This document shows positions 1-8,131 of a stretch of 23,657 bases of DNA, piece by piece; position 1 is the stretch's first letter, and each line of letters begins with the position of its first letter. This DNA comes from an uncultured Flavobacteriales bacterium. Lineage in GTDB: Bacteria; Bacteroidota; Bacteroidia; Flavobacteriales; Crocinitomicaceae. The notes beneath the pieces are model-generated. The model did not search any database. It was not told the origin of the DNA and saw only the letters and a program-made list of their open reading frames with translations. Both the position numbers and the translations under genes were made by a program. The stretch is from assembly GCA_946479985.1 (NCBI GenBank), contig CAMLIF010000059.1, forward strand, positions 1-23,657, written 5' to 3'.

Positions 1-2
1 TT

Positions 3-3000
3 AATGCCTGGCCAGGAAATGGTGACCCGACACGTAATCAGGATGTGTTTCTTGCTCCTTTCTTTGATAGAGATCAGGACAATGTTTATGACCCGATTGT
101 CGGAGATTATCCATGGTACGATGATATCCTCGGAAGAAATGATGTAGAGTGTGGGTCTGACCGTCGTGTAACACTATTTGGTGACCAAACCAACTGGTGG
201 GTATTTAACGATAAAGGAAATATTCACACTGAAACAGGAGGTGATCCTATTGGTATGGAAATTCGTGCACAAGCGTTCTCGTTTGCAACGGATGACGAAA
301 TCAATAAAATGACTTTCTATAACTACGAAATGGTTAACAGAGGTACTCAAACCTTATATGACACTTACTTCTCTCAGTACGTGGATATGGACTTAGGTAA
401 CTACACGGATGACTACGCAGGTTGTGATGTTTCTCGTGGACTAGGTTACATGTATAATGGTGATGCAAATGATGAGAATAATGGTGGTAGAGCCGGATAC
501 GGTGCTAATCCTCCTGCGATTGGTGTCGATTTCTTTGAAGGGCCTTACCAGGATGCTGACGGAATGGATAATCCGGGACCTCAGATTGATGAGACAACCG
601 GACTTCTTATTACTCCAACGGTTTCTGCTGCAATTGCAGGAGGAGGTATTGTATACAAAGGTTTAGGTATTGGATATGGTGATGGAATCATAGATAATGA
701 GCGTTACGGTATGCGTAACTTTACAACATATACAGGTCAAAATGCTCCTCCGGGACAATCAGATCCTGGCGCTTCAAGTCAATTCTACAACTACATGTCA
801 GGTTTCTGGCAGTTTGGTGACCAGCCATATTATGGTGGAACAGGATTCCCTGGAGGTACTCCAACTACAATTGAAACAAATTACATGTTCCCCGCAGATT
901 CTGATACATTGCATTGGGCTACTGCTGGTGTTGACCCTGGATTTGACTGGTCTGAATTTGAACCAACAGGTCCATCATCGTCTTCTAACCAATCCGGTGA
1001 CCGTCGTTTCGTTCAGTCAGCTGGTCCGTTTACTTTGAAACCGGGTGCAGTAAATAACATTACTGTAGGTATTGTATATGGAAGAAGTTATGAAGGAGAA
1101 GCATTCTCATCTGTAAATGCATTACGTGTTGCAGATACGAAGGCACAAGCTTTGTTCGATAACTGTTTCCGTATCCTTGAGCCACCTCATGCACCTGTAT
1201 TATCTGTTCAGGAATTAGGGAATGAGTTGATCTTGATGCTGGATAATCCAAATACATCAAACAACTACCAGGAACAATATATTGAAGAAGATAAGATCAA
1301 CATCGTTGATCCAACAGGAGCAGGTGATACTTTAGCGAATGGTAACCCGATCATTTATGATAAGTTCTATCGTTTCGAAGGATACCAGATTTACCAAATG
1401 AAGGATGAATTAGCTACAGTTGGTGATTTGGATGATGCTACGAAAGCACGTTTGGTTGCTCAGTGCGACGTTAAAAATGGTGTTTCTCGTTTGGTTAACT
1501 TTGATTTTGATGAACAACTTGGTTTCTCTATTCCAAATGAAAAAGTGGATGGAGAAGATGAGGGAATTCGTCACTCTTTCCGTATAACAGAAGATTTATT
1601 TGCAACCGGCGATCGTGCTGTTGTAAACCATAAAACATACTATTTCATGGCTGTTGCTTACGGTTACAATAACTTCAAAACCTACAGTACTACCGATGCG
1701 AGCGGTTTGGATGGTCAGAAAAAACCATACCTGAGATCACGTATCAATGCTGATGGAACACCATTGGAGGCTATTGCAGCTGTTCCTCACTTTGTTTCCC
1801 CTGAATTGGGTGGTACCGTAGCTAATTCTAGTTATGGAAGCTCACCGCAAATTAAACGTTTGGATGGTAGAGGAAATGGCGGTAGCGCACTTGATTTAAC
1901 TTCAGCATCTGAAGCTTCGATTGTTGCGAATGGTTACCTTGCTGATCCTGTTTATGATTATAACAGCGGACCAATTAACGTGAAAGTGATTGACCCGTTG
2001 AATGTTGTTGGCGGATACTTTGAATGTAAATTCGGAGATTACCAAAGTAATTCAATCGATAGTGCAAATTGGGTAATTTATCGATATGATTATGAAGGTG
2101 GAACAGTTATAGATCAGGTTACTTCTGAAACTACTATTGCTCAGGGTAATGAGCAGTTAGTTCCAAGATGGGGTGTATCAATTGAGATTAATCAGGAATA
2201 CTACTATAGTACTTCTGGTCCGAACCCGAATCTGAATAAGTTTACCGAACCTATTTCTGCTGCTTTGGAATATTCTGATTCAACAAAACCTTGGTTAGGA
2301 TTTGTTCCGGATAACGCATCATTAACCCCGTACAACTGGATCCGTTCCGGAAACTATGATCCGGACCAAACAACGGAATGTGATCCTTATGAAGCTTCGG
2401 GTGGGCCTGCATACTTGAATCCTTGTTGTTACAAAGATGAAGTAGGAAAGGATCCGAAGGAACTGTATTCGAAACTACTTGGTGGTGGTGTAGCTCCTCA
2501 CAAACTGGTTGGAAACAAATGTGACTTTATGCCGCTTGCAATTCCAACTGCTTACTCTGGAGGTTACCCGGCAACACGTGCATCTACCATTATGATCTCA
2601 GATATCCCAAGTGTTGATATCGTTCTTACAGACGATAAATCTAAATGGACACGTTGTGTGGTTATTGAATTAGGTAGAGATGCCAATTTGAACCAGAATG
2701 GTGGATTACCAGGTATGCCGAGAGCTGCTACTTCAGTTGATAAAGAAGGAAACGACGATAATTCCGGAACAGATGGAATGGGTTGGTTCCCTGGTTATGC
2801 TATCGATCTTGAAACAGGTGCTCGTTTGCACATGGCTTTTGGTGAGAACTCTTTCTTAGGAGGTGAAAACGGTGCCGACATGATTTGGAATCCTACATCA
2901 ACTTTGACTGATGGAAATGGTTTGACTGTATTTGGAGGAATGCACCCGATCTGGGTCTACGGTGTAGACGTTGCCGGTCAGGGATGTCCTTACTATGATG

Positions 3001-3581
3001 GTGTTAATAACTGGGTATACGATCAATATCAAATCGGTACATCTGCATCATTCAAAAAAGTATTCTCAAGCTTAACATGGATTGCTAATACATTGGTTGC
3101 TGAAGACAGAGACTTGATGGAAACAGATGTTCGTATCAAATTGCGCGTTGAAAAAGCGTATGAAGATTACACTGCTACAGGATTAAATGGTGGTAAACCA
3201 ATGTACTCCTGGAATATGGATGCTTTGCAAACAACAACTGCTAGTCGTGACGCTTTAGTTAGCGCACTTGACCTGATCAATGTTGTTCCGAATCCATACT
3301 ATGCATTTGCAGATTACGAACGTAACCGTATTGATACACGTGTTAAAATCACGAACCTGCCAGACCAATGTACTGTAACAATTTACAGCTCAAGCGGTAA
3401 AATGGTCCGTCAATACAAAAAGGATAACCAGGTAACATCTATTGACTGGGATTTGAAGAATGCTATTGGCGTTCCGATCGCAAGTGGAGTATACCTGATC
3501 CATGTTGACGTACCAGACGTGGGTGAGAAAATCGTTAAGTTCTTTGGCGGTATGCGTCAAATTGACCTTGAGAATATTTAA
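3..3581 (+). CDS. Large secreted protein with T9SS C-terminal sorting domain (5' partial)
   Basis: This is the C-terminal ~1190 residues of a very large secreted protein. The frame is open to the first base of the window, with no stop before the GTG at 45, so the real start lies upstream and that GTG is an internal valine. The visible N-terminal part is rich in D, N, G and Y, with a calcium-site-like stretch (LAPFFDRDQD, then GDYPW). The last ~90 residues start at VVPNPYYAF, contain KITNLPDQCTVTIYSSSGK and SGVYLIHV, and end in KFFGGMRQIDLENI. This is a beta-sandwich sorting domain of the T9SS type-A kind, which directs export across the outer membrane. A PorV/PorQ-family gene follows after 17 bases, a pairing I recall as recurrent in Bacteroidota. 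No enzymatic motif is recognisable, so a surface or structural role is inferred. T9SS targeting is fairly sure; function is unknown. Confidence 0.85.
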   Translation, partial: NAWPGNGDPTRNQDVFLAPFFDRDQDNVYDPIVGDYPWYDDILGRNDVECGSDRRVTLFGDQTNWWVFNDKGNIHTETGGDPIGMEIRAQAFSFATDDEINKMTFYNYEMVNRGTQTLYDTYFSQYVDMDLGNYTDDYAGCDVSRGLGYMYNGDANDENNGGRAGYGANPPAIGVDFFEGPYQDADGMDNPGPQIDETTGLLITPTVSAAIAGGGIVYKGLGIGYGDGIIDNERYGMRNFTTYTGQNAPPGQSDPGASSQFYNYMSGFWQFGDQPYYGGTGFPGGTPTTIETNYMFPADSDTLHWATAGVDPGFDWSEFEPTGPSSSSNQSGDRRFVQSAGPFTLKPGAVNNITVGIVYGRSYEGEAFSSVNALRVADTKAQALFDNCFRILEPPHAPVLSVQELGNELILMLDNPNTSNNYQEQYIEEDKINIVDPTGAGDTLANGNPIIYDKFYRFEGYQIYQMKDELATVGDLDDATKARLVAQCDVKNGVSRLVNFDFDEQLGFSIPNEKVDGEDEGIRHSFRITEDLFATGDRAVVNHKTYYFMAVAYGYNNFKTYSTTDASGLDGQKKPYLRSRINADGTPLEAIAAVPHFVSPELGGTVANSSYGSSPQIKRLDGRGNGGSALDLTSASEASIVANGYLADPVYDYNSGPINVKVIDPLNVVGGYFECKFGDYQSNSIDSANWVIYRYDYEGGTVIDQVTSETTIAQGNEQLVPRWGVSIEINQEYYYSTSGPNPNLNKFTEPISAALEYSDSTKPWLGFVPDNASLTPYNWIRSGNYDPDQTTECDPYEASGGPAYLNPCCYKDEVGKDPKELYSKLLGGGVAPHKLVGNKCDFMPLAIPTAYSGGYPATRASTIMISDIPSVDIVLTDDKSKWTRCVVIELGRDANLNQNGGLPGMPRAATSVDKEGNDDNSGTDGMGWFPGYAIDLETGARLHMAFGENSFLGGENGADMIWNPTSTLTDGNGLTVFGGMHPIWVYGVDVAGQGCPYYDGVNNWVYDQYQIGTSASFKKVFSSLTWIANTLVAEDRDLMETDVRIKLRVEKAYEDYTATGLNGGKPMYSWNMDALQTTTASRDALVSALDLINVVPNPYYAFADYERNRIDTRVKITNLPDQCTVTIYSSSGKMVRQYKKDNQVTSIDWDLKNAIGVPIASGVYLIHVDVPDVGEKIVKFFGGMRQIDLENI

Positions 3582-3598
3582 TCTATACTGAACAAAGT

Positions 3599-4663
3599 AT
3601 GAAATCGATTAATAAAGTTTTAAAATATGCAGCGATTGCTGGAGTAGTGATGAGCTACTCTAGCAGCTACGCTGGAAACGAAGACCGTGTTGGTTCTTCC
3701 GGAGGTGGCGAGTTACTTATCAACCCTTGGTCAAGAAGTATTGGTTATGGTGATGCAGGAGTAGCTTCAACAACAGGATTGGAAGCGACTTACACGAACA
3801 TTGCGGGTTTAGCTTTTACAGATAAGACTCAATTGAAATTCAATAGAACGAACTGGTTAGGTTCGGCAAATATTGGATTGAATTCAGCTGGTTTGGCTCA
3901 ACGCATTTCTGATAATACTGTTATTGCTATCTCGGTTCAGACTATGAACTTTGGTGATGTAATGGTAACAACTGTTGATTTACCTGAAGGTGGTCTTGGA
4001 AATTTTTCTCCGCGATACAATGTGTTCAACGTTGGTTTTGCAAGAAGTTTCTCGTCATCTATCTATGGGGGATTGAACTTTAAAGTTATTTCTGAAAGCA
4101 TCTCAAACTTAAAAGCTACAGGTATCGCTTTTGATGCAGGTATCCGTTATGTTACAGGTGAACAAGAACAAATTAAGTTCGGTATCTCATTGAAAAATGT
4201 TGGTCCCGTAATGAAGTATAGAGGTGATGGTTTGTCTACTGAGGTAACTTATGAGACAAATGAGGAAATTGCAACGTTGGAACAACGTTCTGCTTCTTTT
4301 GAATTACCTTCTTTGTTGAATATCGGCGCATCGTATGATTTCAATTTCACCGAAACATCGAAATTGATTGTTATGGGAGCTTTCACAGCTAACTCATTTC
4401 AAAACGATCAATACCGTGCCGGTTTAGATTACGGAATGACTACAGATAAGTTTGCATTCAATATTCGTGCTGGTTATGTAATGGAGAAAAATATTTTCTC
4501 TGTTGAAAACCGTTCGAATGCATTGATCGGACCTACTGCAGGTTTCTCTGCAGATGCTTTGGTTGGAAAGAACAAAAGCGCTTTGGGTCTTGAATACGCG
4601 GTTCGTATGGCTGGTACACTCGGATACATTCACACATTGGGTGTAACGTTTAGCTTGAAATAA
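3599..4663 (+). CDS. PorV/PorQ-family outer-membrane protein
   Basis: This 354-residue protein starts with a signal peptide (residues 1 to about 25, ending SSSYA before GNEDR). Near the mature N-terminus it carries the family signature GGGELLINPWSRSIGYGDAG, followed by a long series of alternating beta-strand-like segments and a C-terminus ending in an aromatic/aliphatic strand (LGVTFSLK), as expected of an outer-membrane beta-barrel. PorV and PorQ relatives act with the type IX secretion machinery; PorV binds the C-terminal sorting domain of cargo and shuttles it to the attachment complex. The gene begins 17 bases after the T9SS cargo gene and is probably co-transcribed, which suggests a dedicated partner for that cargo. 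Whether it is the canonical PorV or a locus-specific paralogue cannot be decided here. A strong hairpin with a T-run lies about 45 bases after the stop. Confidence 0.82.
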   Translation: MKSINKVLKYAAIAGVVMSYSSSYAGNEDRVGSSGGGELLINPWSRSIGYGDAGVASTTGLEATYTNIAGLAFTDKTQLKFNRTNWLGSANIGLNSAGLAQRISDNTVIAISVQTMNFGDVMVTTVDLPEGGLGNFSPRYNVFNVGFARSFSSSIYGGLNFKVISESISNLKATGIAFDAGIRYVTGEQEQIKFGISLKNVGPVMKYRGDGLSTEVTYETNEEIATLEQRSASFELPSLLNIGASYDFNFTETSKLIVMGAFTANSFQNDQYRAGLDYGMTTDKFAFNIRAGYVMEKNIFSVENRSNALIGPTAGFSADALVGKNKSALGLEYAVRMAGTLGYIHTLGVTFSLK

Positions 4664-4672
4664 GTTCGCTTA

Positions 4673-4703
4673 TTGCATCAATACAGAAAAAAACATATAT
4701 TTG
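4673..4703 (+). promoter_or_regulatory. Possible Bacteroidota sigma promoter upstream of greA
   Basis: TTG at 4673-4675, a 20-base spacer, and TATATTTG at 4696-4703 fit the Bacteroidota pattern TTG ... TAnnTTTG. Transcription would start near 4710, at the foot of the hairpin at 4708-4736, so the hairpin would sit at the very start of the greA leader. The region is AT-rich, so a chance match is possible. Confidence 0.35.
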
Positions 4704-4707
4704 TTAC

Positions 4708-4739
4708 AACAGGAGAGTCCATTGGGCTCTCTTGTTTTT
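4708..4739 (+). terminator. Intrinsic terminator between the porV/porQ-like gene and greA
   Basis: Arms AACAGGAGAGTCC (4708-4720) and GGGCTCTCTTGTT (4724-4736) pair over 13 positions, including two G-T wobbles, with a 3-base ATT loop. The run of T continues to 4739. It would end transcription from the upstream secretion genes. Because the only promoter-like sequence for greA lies upstream of it, it could also act as a leader attenuator. Confidence 0.75.
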
Positions 4740-4768
4740 GTTATATAAGGAATCAAATAGAATGAATA

Positions 4769-5242
4769 ATGGCTGATTTAGCTTACTATACGGAAGAAGG
4801 ATTGAAAAAGTTGAAAGATGAACTGCATCACATGAAAACAGTTCAGCGTCCTTCTATATCAGAACAAATTGCTGAGGCACGTGATAAAGGTGATTTATCT
4901 GAAAATGCGGAATATGATGCTGCGAAAGAAGCTCAGGGTCTCCTGGAAATGAAAATTTCTAAGATGGAGGCTTTGATCTCAAAAGCACGGATTATAGACA
5001 ACGATGCAATCGATAATTCGAAGGTGTATATTTTATCATGTGTTACTATTAAGAACGTAGATAATGGAATGACTGTTCAGTACACATTAGTTGCTGAAAG
5101 TGAGGCTGATCTCAAAGCGAAGAAAATCTCTATTGATTCTCCGATCGGGAAAGGCTTGCTTGGTAAGAAAGTTGGAGATGTTGCTGACATTCAGACGCCG
5201 AACGGAATCATGAAGTTTGAAATTCTTGAAATCACGCGCTGA
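4769..5242 (+). CDS. greA: Transcription elongation factor GreA
   Basis: GreA binds the RNA polymerase secondary channel and stimulates cleavage of the nascent transcript in backtracked complexes. The 157-residue length is that of the family. Residues 1 to about 75 form the antiparallel coiled coil, whose tip carries the hallmark acidic stretch GDLSENAEYDAAKEA. The second half is the FKBP-like globular domain, with SPIGKGLLGKKVGD and a final EILEI strand typical of Gre proteins. The start ATG at 4769 gives the standard N-terminus (MADLAYYTEEGLKKLKDEL). The stop codon overlaps the ATG of the HIT gene by one base (TGATG), so the two are translationally coupled. Nothing is unusual in the protein itself. 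Confidence 0.97.
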   Translation: MADLAYYTEEGLKKLKDELHHMKTVQRPSISEQIAEARDKGDLSENAEYDAAKEAQGLLEMKISKMEALISKARIIDNDAIDNSKVYILSCVTIKNVDNGMTVQYTLVAESEADLKAKKISIDSPIGKGLLGKKVGDVADIQTPNGIMKFEILEITR

Positions 5243-5640
5243 TGCCAACAATTTTTTCAAAGATAGTTGCAGGTGAAATTCCCTGCCATAAAGTAGCCGA
5301 GAACAAACAATTCTTGGCTTTTTTGGATATACAACCCATTCGAATGGGACATGTACTGGTTATCCCAAAAAAGGAGACAGATTATTTGTTCGATCTAGAT
5401 GATGCCGAATTAAGTGAGCTGATGCTTTTCTCAAAAGGAGTAGCTAAAGCGATTAAAACAGTGTTTCCGTGCAGGAAAGTAGGCGTTTCGGTAATCGGAC
5501 TGGAAGTTCCGCACGCTCATGTTCATCTGCTGCCAATGAATGCATTGCACGATATGGATTTCACAAAGGAAAAATTAAAACCTTCTCAGGAAGAATTAGC
5601 TGAAGTAGCAAAGAAACTTGCCGAGGCTTATCAGGATTAA
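5242..5640 (+). CDS. HIT-family nucleotide hydrolase/transferase
   Basis: This 132-residue histidine-triad protein belongs to the HinT/Fhit-like branch, which hydrolyses nucleoside phosphoramidates or dinucleotides in the cytoplasm. The N-terminus TIFSKIVAGEIPCHKV and the middle HVLVIPKKE are family hallmarks. The triad itself is H91-A-H93-V-H95, followed by LLPMN; the central histidine (H93) of HxHxH is expected to be the nucleophile. The start ATG shares its A with the greA stop codon. A greA-HIT pair is a common order in Bacteroidota genomes as far as I recall. A strong terminator follows the gene. Its physiological substrate cannot be told from sequence. Confidence 0.94.
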   Translation: MPTIFSKIVAGEIPCHKVAENKQFLAFLDIQPIRMGHVLVIPKKETDYLFDLDDAELSELMLFSKGVAKAIKTVFPCRKVGVSVIGLEVPHAHVHLLPMNALHDMDFTKEKLKPSQEELAEVAKKLAEAYQD

Positions 5641-5657
5641 GAAATAGATCACAAAAC

Positions 5658-5685
5658 AAAAGCAGGATAGAAGTCCTGCTTTTTT
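5658..5685. terminator. Bidirectional intrinsic terminator
   Basis: Arms AAAAGCAGGA (5658-5667) and TCCTGCTTTT (5674-5683) form a perfect 10-bp stem with a 6-base loop. A T-run lies on the right and an A-run on the left, so it can end transcripts from both the greA-HIT unit and the converging SGNH hydrolase gene. Confidence 0.85.
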
Positions 5686-5707
5686 AGTTAAGATGTTTCT
5701 ATTGAAA

Positions 5708-6769
5708 CTATTTCTTTTTACTGGTTGTTTTCTTCGCCTTTGGAGAAGTAGTAGCGTATTTGTCGTCTTTCGAAACAGTAATTCGCTTCTTGAGAGTATA
5801 TGTATGGCAATCTTTTGTTGCAGTTAATGTGATGGTGTATGTACCGGATTTAGCATAATAGTGTTTCTTCGGATTCGCGAGCTTGGATGTGTGACCGTCA
5901 CCGAAATTCCAAAGGTAGGAAGTACAGTTCTTCGATTTGTTACTTACAACAACACTAAGCCAGGTTTCAGACACTTTAAAACTGAGATAGGGTGAAACTT
6001 CCGGCGCCGGGTGCTGAACCTGGTTTAAATGATAGGTGTTGTAATTCGACAGGACGTAATGTGATGCTAAACTGGCAAGGGTTTTCACCCAAAGGGAATC
6101 TACTCCCTTCGGCGGTGTTGCACCGGCTGATGATTCCTTGAAAAACGCTGTGTAGAAACAACTGGCTATAACGAAACTGCCGGTTACATTCGGGTGATGG
6201 TCATCTATGTAATACAAATTGACCTCCGGATGCTCCTGTTTTATTTGGGCCCATGTTAATCCCACAGGGACAATAGGATAGTTGAAATGCTGCTGTAACT
6301 GAATATATCCTTCCTTTACATGTTGCTGCATTTTTTCGTTAGTATTAAGCGCTTCTACTTCGGCCCATCCATAACGATATCCCCACGTCATGTAGAAATA
6401 AACATTTGCACAAGGACTGGTTTTATATAAACTGTCGAGGATTTGCTGAATGTAAGGAATAGTGTTTTTACGAATGGTATCCGGATGTTGTGCCAATTCA
6501 AGGCTGAATCCCTGTATAACTACGTAATCCCATTTTTTAGATTTCAGTTTTTTGTAAGTTGAAGCCCTTCCGGCATGTGCCATAAGGGAAGAACCGCTTA
6601 CTGCAATCGAATCTGCGTAAACGTCTTTTCCTTTAGTCCGGGCAATTTTTTCGAAGATTTTAGGCATATTATTCATGTGGGTGTAGCTGTTCCCGATAAA
6701 TAATACGTTTGTGGTTGCTCCAAAACTCAGTCCGGAGAATAAGCAAAATGCTGCCAATAATCCTTTCAT
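5708..6769 (-). CDS. Secreted SGNH/GDSL hydrolase with PKD domain
   Basis: This 353-residue exported protein has a signal peptide at residues 1 to about 18. The SGNH hydrolase domain runs from about 20 to 250. Block I is FIGNSYT, with the nucleophile Ser28; block II is AVSGSS (Gly59); block III is replaced by VVIQGFS (Gln where many families have Asn); block V is D189-D-H-H192-P, the catalytic Asp/His pair. This arrangement resembles the DUF4886-type SGNH group. A PKD-like beta-sandwich follows at about 262-334 (WNFGDG, YAKSGTYTITLTA), then a Lys/Thr-rich tail. Such enzymes remove or transfer acyl groups on glycans. The start ATG abuts the stop of the membrane acyltransferase gene with no gap (TAA-ATG), so the two are probably co-translated partners in surface polysaccharide acylation or deacylation. 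No T9SS sorting domain is visible. The substrate is unknown. Confidence 0.82.
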   Translation of the reverse strand: MKGLLAAFCLFSGLSFGATTNVLFIGNSYTHMNNMPKIFEKIARTKGKDVYADSIAVSGSSLMAHAGRASTYKKLKSKKWDYVVIQGFSLELAQHPDTIRKNTIPYIQQILDSLYKTSPCANVYFYMTWGYRYGWAEVEALNTNEKMQQHVKEGYIQLQQHFNYPIVPVGLTWAQIKQEHPEVNLYYIDDHHPNVTGSFVIASCFYTAFFKESSAGATPPKGVDSLWVKTLASLASHYVLSNYNTYHLNQVQHPAPEVSPYLSFKVSETWLSVVVSNKSKNCTSYLWNFGDGHTSKLANPKKHYYAKSGTYTITLTATKDCHTYTLKKRITVSKDDKYATTSPKAKKTTSKKK

Positions 6770-8083
6770 TTAAGCTCGTTTTTTGCGTTTGAAGTAAAGA
6801 AATCCGAACACTTTATAATACAATTCTGTGAGGGGTTCAATGTATTTTACCATAAACACGAAAACAGTAATGAAGAACGCCGAAATTCCAACTGAAACTA
6901 AAGGATGGAAGGCATGATGGTACCAATCGGAAGGATCTAAACCAATTCCGATAATTCCAGCATAAAGAATGATTACATGCGTGATATATACAGGGAACGT
7001 GTTTTGTCCCATTTTCAGGAATAACGGGGCTTTCACGTCAAAACGGGCATCAATCGTCATCAGAACTCCGAACAACATGGCAACCTGTCCCAAACGGGCA
7101 AAACCGGTAGTATTATTTTCAAAACAACCAATGTATTTGACGATCGGATTTCCATGTGAGTCTATACCCGGGACGGCAAAGTTTTCCAAATTGATAATTC
7201 CTGCGTAATCTAAAAACTGATCTAATTCATGGAACAGGAACTGTCCTGCAACATTGAAGAGTAATCCAACGGCAAAGAACAACACTGCGAACCATAATTT
7301 ACGCACATTGAATTCATATTTTCGGATAATGGCCCCGATCATTCCTCCCATGATTGTATACCCGGAGTAACGCACGAAACTAAAGTCAGAGAACTCACCG
7401 TAGATCATGTTCTGCATAAATTTCGGAGCTCCTTGTGGAATAAATGCTCTTGGGTCTTTGATTGTTTTCAAACCTTCTTTTACTTCATGAATGGTGATGT
7501 GATGCTTCAGAAAACCATAAATGATGAACATGGTAAGGGCAGCTATCATGTAGTACAGGTACAGCGGACCTTTATTGATCAACTTGTATATTCCGAAGAT
7601 TACCAGTAAGAAAAATATCCCGAAACCGATGGATTGAAGTACGTGAAAAGCCTGTAACCAATTCAAATGGTATACAAAACCTCTTGTCCCGCCGTTCACC
7701 ATATCTTCAAAGCCGTAGTAAGTGTCTTTAATAAACGAAATTAAATCGAACTGAATCAGGTATCCCCAAAACAATAACATGCGTACTCGTCCAAATCCTT
7801 TTTTTATACGGTCATTCTCGAAATAAGGCTTACTCGTTGAATTGCTTAGCAGGTAAACAAAAACTACTCCCGTAACACAAAAGAACAAAGGCGATGTTAA
7901 TCCATGCAAATTATGCCAGAAATTGTAAAGCCAATTGTTTGGGTCTCTGTAGCGATCTGCCAGAGAAGATCCTGTAAAGTGGCCTTCAAGCATCATCAAA
8001 ATGGCAATTGATCTGGCCATATCAATGAATTTCAATCGCGGTTTTTGAGCAAGTGGAAGAATTATTTCTGCTTGTTGGGACAT
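6770..8083 (-). CDS. Integral membrane acyltransferase, DUF1624/HGSNAT-like
   Basis: This 437-residue polytopic membrane protein has roughly ten hydrophobic segments. The N-terminal signature FIDMARSIAILMMLEGHF (residues about 19-36, with Arg24 and His35) and the following NLHGLTSPLFFCVTGVVFVY match the heparan-alpha-glucosaminide N-acetyltransferase-like/DUF1624 group of sugar acyltransferases, which move acetyl groups from cytoplasmic donors across the membrane. The C-terminus is basic (KRKKRA). The gene ends exactly where the SGNH hydrolase begins, and it starts 48 bases after the OmpA-like gene on the same strand. An acyltransferase plus an exported SGNH protein is the logic of several envelope-glycan acetylation systems (PatA/PatB, AlgI/AlgX/AlgJ), although those use different families. 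Function is inferred from fold and context. Confidence 0.78.
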   Translation of the reverse strand: MSQQAEIILPLAQKPRLKFIDMARSIAILMMLEGHFTGSSLADRYRDPNNWLYNFWHNLHGLTSPLFFCVTGVVFVYLLSNSTSKPYFENDRIKKGFGRVRMLLFWGYLIQFDLISFIKDTYYGFEDMVNGGTRGFVYHLNWLQAFHVLQSIGFGIFFLLVIFGIYKLINKGPLYLYYMIAALTMFIIYGFLKHHITIHEVKEGLKTIKDPRAFIPQGAPKFMQNMIYGEFSDFSFVRYSGYTIMGGMIGAIIRKYEFNVRKLWFAVLFFAVGLLFNVAGQFLFHELDQFLDYAGIINLENFAVPGIDSHGNPIVKYIGCFENNTTGFARLGQVAMLFGVLMTIDARFDVKAPLFLKMGQNTFPVYITHVIILYAGIIGIGLDPSDWYHHAFHPLVSVGISAFFITVFVFMVKYIEPLTELYYKVFGFLYFKRKKRA

Positions 8084-8103
8084 TGAGTTCTTAATTAATT
8101 CGA

Positions 8104-8111
8104 CAAAGATA
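8104..8111 (-). promoter_or_regulatory. Possible -7 box for the acyltransferase-SGNH pair
   Basis: On the minus strand TATCTTTG matches the Bacteroidota -7 consensus TAnnTTTG and sits 20 bases before the acyltransferase ATG. No TTG occurs at the usual distance upstream, so this is only a half match. If used, it would give the acyltransferase and hydrolase a transcript separate from the PorP/OmpA-like pair. Confidence 0.25.
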
Positions 8112-8131
8112 TATCTTTTACGGTTTATTCG

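Noticed and set aside
45..47. GTG at 45 as the start codon of the large secreted protein
   Set aside because: The frame stays open to base 3 and encodes sequence that continues the same style of protein; there is no signal peptide after the GTG, so it is an internal Val.
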